DNA of 22,149 bases from contig JAUYHV010000203.1 in assembly GCA_030689845.1 (NCBI GenBank), forward strand, positions 1 to 22,149, written 5' to 3'. Every line of letters begins with the position of its first letter. Positions within the stretch are counted from its first letter, which is position 1. Shown piece after piece: positions 1 to 6,060 of this stretch. A program made the position numbers and the translations under genes. The notes beneath the pieces are model-generated. The model saw nothing but the letters and a program-made list of their open reading frames with translations, was not told the origin of the DNA and did not search any database. This DNA comes from Dehalococcoidia bacterium. GTDB taxonomy: Bacteria; Chloroflexota; Dehalococcoidia; JACQUA01.

Positions 1-1
1 G

Positions 2-196
2 ATAAAGGATGTTAACGAGGAGGACGGCGCTTACAGATCGGGCCGAAAAAAGTTAAGGATATGGTCGAGCCTGGGATATCCGGACTTTAGAAGAAAAATG
101 AGCGCTTACCTGGCCAGGAGGGGATACCCGTGGGATATTATTGGTGAAACGGTAAAAAAACTTTGGGAGGAAAGCAGGGAATTCAAGGCAAAATAA
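2..196 (+). CDS. recX: RecX-family regulatory protein, 3' end only
   Basis: Only the last 64 codons are in the window; the 5' part lies upstream. The frame beginning at base 2 runs open to TAA at 194-196. The residues show the RecX C-terminal three-helix pattern: a basic KKLR segment, then a LGYPDFRRKMSAYLARRGY stretch, then a helix ending VKKLWEES. RecX proteins bind RecA filaments and modulate recombination and the SOS response in the cytoplasm. Identification rests on the repeated pattern of an aromatic or hydrophobic residue followed by RRKMxxYLxRRGYPWDII, which is typical of the last RecX repeat. The following gene has its own promoter, so recX probably ends its own transcription unit, although no terminator is visible. 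Confidence 0.72.
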   Translation: MKDVNEEDGAYRSGRKKLRIWSSLGYPDFRRKMSAYLARRGYPWDIIGETVKKLWEESREFKAK

Positions 197-222
197 CTAT
201 CGATTCTCAAGGCTGATTTGAC

Positions 223-251
223 TTGACAGTCGAGGAGTAAATATTTAAAAT
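223..251 (+). promoter_or_regulatory. Sigma-A-type promoter for rpsU-yqeY
   Basis: A perfect -35 TTGACA (223-228) is followed by a 17-base spacer and a 5/6 -10 TAAAAT (246-251). The predicted start of transcription is near 258, leaving a leader of about 70 bases before the rpsU TTG. Confidence 0.75.
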
Positions 252-328
252 TATGGAGCGAATTTTCTTTTCCGGTCATGCAATGGAACAGGCATTTGTT
301 GCAGATTACAAAGAAAGAAGGTAGTGGT

Positions 329-523
329 TTGACCGAAGTAATAGCTTCAGAAAATGAGCCTATCGACAGTCTCGTAAGAAGGTTTAACAGGAAAGTCCAG
401 GCGGACGGAATTCTGACTGAAGCCCGGCGCCGGGAATATTTCGAAAAACCAAGCGCAAAGAGGAAAAAGAAGGAAGCCGTTAAAAGGCGGAAAAGTTCCT
501 TTAAAAAAATAGATATCTTATAG
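329..523 (+). CDS. rpsU: 30S ribosomal protein S21
   Basis: This encodes the small basic protein S21 of the 30S ribosomal subunit, about 64 residues, slightly longer than the usual 57-58. The sequence MTEVIASENEPIDSLVRRFN is followed by the conserved KVQADGILTEARRREYFEKPS and a Lys/Arg-rich tail. The longer open frame back to ATG 278 is not the real start. S21 proteins begin at the TEV segment, and a TTG at 329 has an AGAAGG ribosome site 7 bases upstream. The gene lies behind a near-consensus promoter and is followed closely by yqeY, a common rpsU-yqeY arrangement in Bacillota. The extra C-terminal residues (SSFKKIDIL) are unusual but the core is intact. Confidence 0.93.
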   Translation: MTEVIASENEPIDSLVRRFNRKVQADGILTEARRREYFEKPSAKRKKKEAVKRRKSSFKKIDIL

Positions 524-555
524 CATTGTATAGTAATGGAAAAACGGTAAACAGA

Positions 556-1008
556 GTGACAACCAGGTTAGAAGAAAAACTGAGAGATGATCTCAAATCA
601 TCGCTACGTAGCGGTGATAAAAACCGGTTAGCCACCATACGGTTGATTATTTCTGCTATAACGTATTTTGAAAAATCCAGGCAGCAGCCTGTCAATGAGC
701 AGGACATTATCGGGGTTATTGCCAGGGAAGCCAAGCAGCGGAGGGAAAGCATAGAAGCATATGCTCAAGGTAACAGGCAGGACCTGGTTGACAAGGAAAA
801 GGCGGAACTGGCGGTAATAATGGAATATCTTCCCGAACAGATGGAAAGAGTTGAGGTTGAGGCCCTTGCAAAAAAGGTTATAGACGAAGTAGGGGCAAAA
901 ACTTTGCAGGACAAAGGGAAAGTAATGTCGAAACTTATGCCCCAGTTGAAGGGCAAGGTTGACGGACAAATTGTTAACAATGTTGTATCGGAACTGCTTC
1001 AAGGATAA
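556..1008 (+). CDS. yqeY: GatB/YqeY domain-containing protein
   Basis: This encodes a YqeY-family protein of 150 residues, the stand-alone form of the tail domain of GatB (Asp-tRNA/Glu-tRNA amidotransferase subunit B), thought to bind tRNA; the exact cellular role is not settled. The helical N-terminal half contains RLEEKLRDDLKSSLRSGDK and the family motif RLATIRLIISAI, followed by EAKQRRESIEAYAQGNRQDL and EYLPEQM, all standard for YqeY. The C-terminal small domain contains DKGKVMSKLMPQLKGKVDG. The frame is open from a TTG at 526, but the family normally begins just before the RLEEKL segment, so GTG 556 was chosen; neither start has a strong ribosome site. It is probably co-transcribed with rpsU and is followed by a terminator. 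Confidence 0.85.
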   Translation: MTTRLEEKLRDDLKSSLRSGDKNRLATIRLIISAITYFEKSRQQPVNEQDIIGVIAREAKQRRESIEAYAQGNRQDLVDKEKAELAVIMEYLPEQMERVEVEALAKKVIDEVGAKTLQDKGKVMSKLMPQLKGKVDGQIVNNVVSELLQG

Positions 1009-1040
1009 CAGGATATCTTAGATTTTTTGCCCGGTGGATA

Positions 1041-1075
1041 AAAGGAAAGGCTTGTTGCAGGTCTTTCCTTTTTTT
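1041..1075 (+). terminator. Rho-independent terminator after yqeY
   Basis: A 9-bp perfect stem AAAGGAAAG (1041-1049) / CTTTCCTTT (1063-1071) with a 13-base loop runs into a T-tract ending at 1075. It separates the rpsU-yqeY unit from purQL. Confidence 0.75.
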
Positions 1076-1128
1076 ATAGAGATAATAATTACATTCAGAC
1101 GCCAAGGAAAAATAAAAAAGAAACTGAT

Positions 1129-1827
1129 ATGAAATTCGGAATTGTCACATTCCCGGGAACCTGGAGTGACGGGGACTGTTATTACTCTCTGGGTAACATA
1201 TTGGAGCAGGACGTCAGGTATATCTGGCACAAGGACACGGACCTTTCCGGCCTGGATTGCGTGGTACTGCCGGGGGGATTCTCTTATGGTGATTACCTCA
1301 GAGCGGGAGCAATTGCCCGCTTTTCTGCCGTCATGCCTGCCGTGGAAAGGTTCGCAGCCGGGGGTAAGCTGGTGATAGGTATTTGTAATGGTTTCCAGAT
1401 TCTATGTGAAGCGGGTCTTTTGCCTGGAGCTCTCATGACCAACAGCCATCTCCAGTACCGCTGCCAGTGGACTAATTTGAAGGTGGAAAATCATAATTCC
1501 CCTTTTACCAATCAGAGCACGGCTGGACAGGTAATTAAAGTCCCAATATCCCATCACGGCGGAAACTACTATGCCGACGAAAGGACTTTAGAGGACCTCG
1601 AAAAAAATAACAGGGTGCTTTTCCGCTATTGCGAAAGCAACGGGGAAATTAGCGCCGGGTCTAATCCCAACGGTTCAATGCATAATATCGCTGGAATTAT
1701 AAATGCGAGGGGTAATGTTATGGGAATGATGCCACATCCGGAAAGGGCCTGTGAGCCGCTATTAGGGGGAAGCGACGGCAATATTATTTGGAAGTCAATC
1801 ATCAGATATTTAACAAATAAGGTTTAA
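1129..1827 (+). CDS. purQ: Phosphoribosylformylglycinamidine synthase, glutaminase subunit
   Basis: PurQ hydrolyses glutamine and supplies ammonia to PurL for conversion of FGAR to FGAM, the fourth step of de novo purine synthesis. The 232-residue protein is a class I glutamine amidotransferase of usual length. Motifs are LPGGFSYGDYLRAGAIARF at about 47-65, the nucleophile in GICNGFQ (Cys86), and the catalytic pair in MMPHPERA (His203, Glu205). One departure is near the N-terminus: the usual FPGxNCD loop reads FPGTWSD. ATG 1129 fits the family start, although the ribosome site is weak. purL follows 54 bases downstream and is surely in the same unit. No purS is found upstream or between the two genes. 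Confidence 0.95.
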   Translation: MKFGIVTFPGTWSDGDCYYSLGNILEQDVRYIWHKDTDLSGLDCVVLPGGFSYGDYLRAGAIARFSAVMPAVERFAAGGKLVIGICNGFQILCEAGLLPGALMTNSHLQYRCQWTNLKVENHNSPFTNQSTAGQVIKVPISHHGGNYYADERTLEDLEKNNRVLFRYCESNGEISAGSNPNGSMHNIAGIINARGNVMGMMPHPERACEPLLGGSDGNIIWKSIIRYLTNKV

Positions 1828-1881
1828 ACCCGGTCGGCCAAATCAATGTCGTTTTTTGGCAAACAGGTGCAGAGAAATTAA

Positions 1882-4113
1882 ATGGTTTTTAAAAAAGAAG
1901 TCCTGGATGAAGTTGCTCTCAGTATTGGCGAATATAACCTTATAGTACAGAAACTGGGAAGAGAACCCACCATTGTAGAACTGGGATTATTCGGTTCCCT
2001 GTGGAGTGAACACTGCGGGTATAAGCATTCCCGGAAGCTTCTCAAGTTATTTCCTGTCACAAGGCGTACTGCCGGGGGAAAAGAGCAACTGGGGCAGGTG
2101 GTAATAAAACCCGGAGAAGAAAACGCCGGGGCGGTAGATATAGGAGACGGACTCTGTGTCATAATGAAGATAGAGTCCCATAACCATCCTTCAGCCGTGG
2201 AACCGTACCAGGGCGCTGCTACCGGTGTTGGCGGTATAGTAAGGGATATTTTTACCATGGGTGCCCGTCCCATAGCTTTGCTCAATTCCCTGCGTTTCGG
2301 TCCACTGGATATACCGAGAAACAGGTACCTTTTTAACGGGGTTGTCGGGGGTATAGGAGGCTATGGGAACTGCCTGGGTATTCCGGATGTCGGGGGGGAA
2401 ATATTCTTTGCGAAACCTTATTCGTCGAATCCCCTGGTGAATGCCATGTGTGTGGGTATAGCCCGCAGGGATAGCCTGGTTTCTGCCAGGGCAAGCGGCG
2501 TCGGAAATAAAATTATGCTGGTGGGCGCTGATACCGGGCGTGACGGCCTTCATGGGGCTTCTGGGCTTGCCTCAAGGACCTTTGGGGAACAACCGGAAAT
2601 GCGTTCGGCAGTCCAGGTCGGTAATCCTTTCATGGAAAAACTGCTGATGGAAGCATGCCTCGAACTGGCTTCCACGGACTGGATTGTCGGTATCCAGGAC
2701 CTGGGGGCGGCGGGTTTGACCAGCGCATCCATCGAGTCTGCCGAAAAGGGTGGCAGCGGGTTGGATATTGATGTGCTGAAGGTTCCCAGGAGGGAACAGG
2801 GAATGACCCCTTATGAAATCATGCTTTCCGAGTCCCAGGAAAGGATGCTGGTGGTGGTAAAAACCGGCTGTGAAGAAAAAGTCATGGCTGTGTTTCAAAA
2901 ATGGGACCTGAAAGCCGACGTAATCGGAACGGTAACCGGTGACGGGCTTGCCCGGATAAGAGAAGGGGATGTTATCCATGCCGAAGCGCCTGTGGCCATC
3001 CTTACTGATGCCCCGTCTTACCGTCTCTATCCAAGGAAACCCGCCTGGATAAAAAAACTTCAAAACCGGGACATTTCAGGAGCCCTGAACCCGGGTAGAA
3101 AAAGTTTCAATTGGTGGCTGTTGAAGCTCCTCGGGTCACCTAATATTTGCAGCAAAAGTCTGGTCTTCCGGCAGTATGACCATCAGGTTTTAAACAATAC
3201 GGTCATTTCCCCAGGCGGGGATGCAGCTGTTTTACGCATAAAAGGCACACCCAGGGGAATTGCCCTGAGCACCGACGGCAACGGTAGGTACTGCTATCTC
3301 GACCCTTACGCAGGTGGGGCTATGGCTGTGGCTGAAGCGGCTCGCAATGTAGTATGTACTGGAGCTATCCCCATAGCTATAACAAATTGTCTGAATTTCG
3401 GTAATCCAGAGAAAAATGATATTTACTATCAACTTAAGGAGTGTATCAGGGGCATGGCCAGGGCCTGCCGGGTTTTGAATACACCGGTGATCAGCGGTAA
3501 TGTGTCTCTGTACAACGAGACTCATGGTGAAGCCGTATACCCGACTCCTGTGGTTGGCATGCTTGGTCTACTATTAGACGTAAGAAGACATGTAACAGCC
3601 GGGTTTCAGGAAAAGGGAGACGTTGTATATTTGCTGGGAGTTGGGGATGACAGGGTTAACGACCTTGCGGGAAGCGAATACCTGGAGCAACGGCTCGGTT
3701 TAGTAGCCGGCAGGCCGTCTATTGACCTGGCCATGGAACGAAGGGTCCAGCGGTGCTGCCTGGCTGCCATAGGTAAAAAAATAATAAAATCTGCTCATGA
3801 TTGCGCTGAAGGCGGTCTTGCCGTTGCCCTGGCGGAGAGCAGCATTTTAGGGGGTAAAGGATTTATTGGCCCACAATGGGAATGCGGAGAGCTTGCAGCG
3901 GCGAATCTTTTCGGAGAAACTCCTTCCCGGATAGTGGTATCCGTGGCAAAAGACCGGGAGGATGCACTACTGAAGGAAGCGAAGCGGCACAGGGTTCCTG
4001 TAAAGCGGCTGGGGACGGTTGGTGGTGCGAGTTTTATTTTGGGGGAGAATGTTAATATTTCTCTGCGGGATATTGAGCAGGCGTGGAAACAGGGTCTTGA
4101 AGGAAAAGGGTAA
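1882..4113 (+). CDS. purL: Phosphoribosylformylglycinamidine synthase, synthetase subunit
   Basis: PurL uses ATP and ammonia from PurQ to turn FGAR into FGAM. At 743 residues it is the small, bacterial type that works as a PurS-PurQ-PurL complex, not the large single-chain enzyme. The N-terminal GSLWSEHCGYKHSR segment carries the catalytic His, followed by the ATP/Mg segment IESHNHPSAVEPYQGAATG and the glycine-rich VGGIGGYGNC. The second half repeats the AIR-synthase fold (SPGGDAAVLR, STDGNGRYCYLDPYAGG, SGNVSLYNET, HDCAEGGLAVALAE). The 54-base gap after purQ contains a small inverted repeat GCCAAA (1837-1842)/TTTGGC (1855-1860), too weak to call an attenuator. The start ATG is preceded by AGGTGCAGAG. 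The gene ends about 40 bases before the promoter of a small RNA. Confidence 0.96.
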   Translation: MVFKKEVLDEVALSIGEYNLIVQKLGREPTIVELGLFGSLWSEHCGYKHSRKLLKLFPVTRRTAGGKEQLGQVVIKPGEENAGAVDIGDGLCVIMKIESHNHPSAVEPYQGAATGVGGIVRDIFTMGARPIALLNSLRFGPLDIPRNRYLFNGVVGGIGGYGNCLGIPDVGGEIFFAKPYSSNPLVNAMCVGIARRDSLVSARASGVGNKIMLVGADTGRDGLHGASGLASRTFGEQPEMRSAVQVGNPFMEKLLMEACLELASTDWIVGIQDLGAAGLTSASIESAEKGGSGLDIDVLKVPRREQGMTPYEIMLSESQERMLVVVKTGCEEKVMAVFQKWDLKADVIGTVTGDGLARIREGDVIHAEAPVAILTDAPSYRLYPRKPAWIKKLQNRDISGALNPGRKSFNWWLLKLLGSPNICSKSLVFRQYDHQVLNNTVISPGGDAAVLRIKGTPRGIALSTDGNGRYCYLDPYAGGAMAVAEAARNVVCTGAIPIAITNCLNFGNPEKNDIYYQLKECIRGMARACRVLNTPVISGNVSLYNETHGEAVYPTPVVGMLGLLLDVRRHVTAGFQEKGDVVYLLGVGDDRVNDLAGSEYLEQRLGLVAGRPSIDLAMERRVQRCCLAAIGKKIIKSAHDCAEGGLAVALAESSILGGKGFIGPQWECGELAAANLFGETPSRIVVSVAKDREDALLKEAKRHRVPVKRLGTVGGASFILGENVNISLRDIEQAWKQGLEGKG

Positions 4114-4150
4114 AAAACGAAAATATTTTATAAATTTCGGCAAAAAAGTA

Positions 4151-4179
4151 TTGACAAAGGTATCATGATGTGATACCTT
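4151..4179 (+). promoter_or_regulatory. Promoter of small RNA with overlapping operator-like dyad
   Basis: TTGACA (4151-4156), a 17-base spacer, then TACCTT (4174-4179) preceded by an extended TGn. A perfect 10-bp inverted repeat, AAAGGTATCA (4156-4165) / TGATACCTTT (4171-4180) with a 5-base centre, fills the space from the -35 to the end of the -10. This is where a repressor or a MerR-like activator would sit. No gene starts on this strand for more than 10 kb, so the promoter appears to serve only the structured RNA that follows. Confidence 0.6.
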
Positions 4180-4183
4180 TTAA

Positions 4184-4307
4184 GTGTCCCGAGTAATCAG
4201 GCAGATTAGGGCATTACAGAGGGGCCAGGATCCCGGTATGGTGAACCATAAGGATGCTGGTCGATGTGAATGAAACCGGGTGCCGAAGGGGTTACTCGGG
4301 ACTTTTT
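4184..4307 (+). ncRNA. Unassigned free-standing structured small RNA
   Basis: About 120 bases lie between a promoter and a T-tract. The ends pair: GTCCCGAGTAA (4186-4196) with TTACTCGGGAC (4292-4302), a perfect 11-bp stem followed by TTTTT (4303-4307), so the closing helix can also act as terminator. Inside are a hairpin TAATC (4194-4198)/GATTA (4204-4208), which competes with the end of the closing stem; CCCGGT (4232-4237) with ACCGGG (4275-4280); and within that ATGG (4238-4241)/CCAT (4246-4249) with a TGAA loop. GGCCAG (4223-4228) can pair with CTGGTC (4257-4262), and this crosses the CCCGGT helix, which would be a pseudoknot. No family was recognised: tmRNA, SRP RNA, RNase P, 6S and the common riboswitch cores I know do not match. 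There is no downstream gene on this strand, so it is not an ordinary 5' riboswitch. It may also end read-through from purL. Confidence 0.6.
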
Positions 4308-4312
4308 ATTTG

Positions 4313-5812
4313 CTAAACCTGGAGGAGGGCAGCGTCGGGTGGTGGAGGCACAGTGGGAGGAAGTTGGCGGGTTTCTTTATCTTCATGTTGCAGAGTAGCT
4401 ATAAAAGGTAAATTCCTGTATTCACCCCGGAAATCGAGACCATATCCTACGACGAAATAATCTGGTATTTCAAATCCCACGTACTGCAAAGGCACCTCAA
4501 CCAACCTGCGTACCCGCTTGTCCAGCAGGGTACAGACCGAGATACTGGCGGGCTGACGGGAGGAGAGGTAATTCATGAGGTAGTGGAGGGTCATGCCGGT
4601 ATCAACAATGTCCTCGATTATGATAATATCCCTGTCTTTTATGGAACGTTCCAGGTCTTTAGTAATGCGGATCGGACCTGATTTATCGTTAGTATAGTAG
4701 GATATTGCCATGAAATCCATGGTGACAGGTATAGAAATGTTCCTCATCAAGTCGGAAGCAAAACAAACGACGCCCTTCAGGACTCCCACCAGCATCGGGC
4801 GCCTGTCGGCATAGTCGATAGAGATTTCCCGGGCCATCTCCATAACTCTTTTTTGTATCCGGTTAACCGTGATCAAAACTTTGCCGATGCCCCTTACCTT
4901 AGCTTCAGAAAGGGGACCGTAGCCGTATTTTGCCAGTAAACTGGCATAATCTTTCTTGTTCAGAAGCTTTACATTTATTTCGGGATGGAGTTCTTTAAGA
5001 TGCCGTATCTTTTTGTTTTTCTCTGTGGCAAGACTTTGCTTCATGGTGGTAATCTCAACATACAGGTCGAGTTGGGGAAGGTAAAAATCTGGTGTGAACA
5101 TCTCCACTATGCGGTTGCCGTCTTTCTCAAGGGTGAAAGAACGTGGTTCGTATATCCATTCCAGGCGGTAAAAATCCAGGAGCTTGGCAAACTCTTCCTC
5201 GCTGGGGTGGGCAAACTGGCTCGGTTTCCTTATCTGGGAAGTCAGGCTGGATAACCGACCGGTCAGGTCCGGTTCCAGGGATGATTCCATACTGGTTTCC
5301 TTTTTGATAGTATCCCGCAATATTGCGTTGCCCAGGGCCATGGCACTTATTTTGGCCGCGGTTTCCAGGAAAGCGCAGTCTTTTTTGTGGAATTCCCTTT
5401 CGCTGCGCGTGTATACCCGCACCGCTCCCAGTACCTCCTCCTGGTAAATCAGCGGGGCACTGAGAATCGAGGCGATTCCTGCCTGCCGGGCCAGTTCGGG
5501 ATGTTTCACATGGGGGTTTTCCGTGGCATTTCCGACAACTACGGTTTTTCCTGAGAGGACCTCTGAAAGGCATGCGTTCTGTGCGCTGACCATTCCTTTC
5601 CTGAGGTACCATTCAGTCAATCCGTATGTAGCTACTCGCAGCAAGTGTTCCCTGGTTGAATCGAGGAGCATGATAATACCGGCGTCTCCGTTAAGAGCCC
5701 TGGTAATTATCTTGAGAACTGCCTGAAGCCCTTCCCTTTCGTTTTTTATCTTGTTGAGCGTGGAAGTAATTTCCTCCAGAGCCCTGTAGTAATTTCCGCC
5801 CTTATTTATCAT
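4313..5812 (-). CDS. GAF / PD-(D/E)XK-like / hypoxanthine phosphoribosyltransferase fusion
   Basis: A 499-residue, three-part cytoplasmic protein. Residues about 8-165 look like a GAF domain, with a LEEITSTLNKI entry helix, VLSGKTVVVGNATENP, and SILSAPLIYQEEVLGAVRVY. Residues about 205-295 resemble a PD-(D/E)XK nuclease-type fold: EWIYEPRSF, then TPDFYLPQLDLYVEITT. Asp242 and Glu253 are in place, but the usual Lys of ExK is Thr255, so activity is doubtful. Residues about 311-478 are a complete purine phosphoribosyltransferase with the PRPP loop IIIEDIVDTGMTL (Glu400, Asp401) and the GYGLDFRGEYRNLP segment. This part should make IMP or GMP from hypoxanthine or guanine and PRPP. A proline-rich tail ends the chain. 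Normal HPRT is about 180 residues. It lies downstream of an adenine-deaminase-like gene on the same strand and converges on purL. No clear ribosome site precedes the ATG. Confidence 0.88.
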   Translation of the reverse strand: MINKGGNYYRALEEITSTLNKIKNEREGLQAVLKIITRALNGDAGIIMLLDSTREHLLRVATYGLTEWYLRKGMVSAQNACLSEVLSGKTVVVGNATENPHVKHPELARQAGIASILSAPLIYQEEVLGAVRVYTRSEREFHKKDCAFLETAAKISAMALGNAILRDTIKKETSMESSLEPDLTGRLSSLTSQIRKPSQFAHPSEEEFAKLLDFYRLEWIYEPRSFTLEKDGNRIVEMFTPDFYLPQLDLYVEITTMKQSLATEKNKKIRHLKELHPEINVKLLNKKDYASLLAKYGYGPLSEAKVRGIGKVLITVNRIQKRVMEMAREISIDYADRRPMLVGVLKGVVCFASDLMRNISIPVTMDFMAISYYTNDKSGPIRITKDLERSIKDRDIIIIEDIVDTGMTLHYLMNYLSSRQPASISVCTLLDKRVRRLVEVPLQYVGFEIPDYFVVGYGLDFRGEYRNLPFIATLQHEDKETRQLPPTVPPPPDAALLQV

Positions 5813-5940
5813 TTATTTTGCACCATGGATGAATTATAGCCAGTTGTATTGCAGGCTGGCCGGTTAAGCAATTGAAAAACCGAATAGGAAATTCCGAACA
5901 TCGGTTAACATTTTCCCCCCATTGAAATGCAGCGCTTTTC

Positions 5941-5949
5941 ATTATAACA
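5941..5949 (-). promoter_or_regulatory. Possible extended -10 promoter for the HPRT fusion gene
   Basis: On the minus strand the bases read TGTTATAAT, a perfect -10 with an extended TGn, but no good -35 hexamer is found at 16-18 bases. Transcription from here would give a leader of about 120 bases. That leader contains a nested palindrome, AACCGA (5878-5883)/TCGGTT (5901-5906) around GGAAATTCC (5887-5895), which could be an operator or a small hairpin. The rest of the 248-base gap shows nothing else. Confidence 0.4.
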
Positions 5950-6060
5950 CATATTACAATACTGAATTATCGATGCTTTTAAAAAAACATTTATTTGAAA
6001 ATGCGGTTGGAAAAAATTATTAACTTGAAGCTGTTTGCAAAAAAGTATGTAAGGAAAAAG

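Noticed and set aside
253..324. Possible 23-codon leader peptide ahead of rpsU
   Set aside because: Its ATG lies about 5 bases upstream of the predicted transcription start, and the GAGGAG before it is 15 bases away; chance is more likely.
278..328. Upstream extension of the rpsU frame from ATG 278
   Set aside because: S21 proteins begin at the TEV segment, and TTG 329 has a well-spaced AGAAGG; the extra 17 residues have no family counterpart.
1076..1128. Possible purine riboswitch or PurR box before purQ
   Set aside because: The gap is only about 50 bases after the terminator and shows neither an aptamer core nor paired boxes.
4184..4307. Structured RNA read as glycine or lysine riboswitch
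   Set aside because: GCCGAAGGGG recalls part of those aptamers, but the second conserved blocks are absent and no gene follows on the strand.
5127..5612. Long alternative-frame open readings over the HPRT fusion, deaminase, purL and polA genes
   Set aside because: They lie wholly inside well-supported genes, lack ribosome sites and have low-complexity or arginine/proline-rich translations typical of shadow frames.
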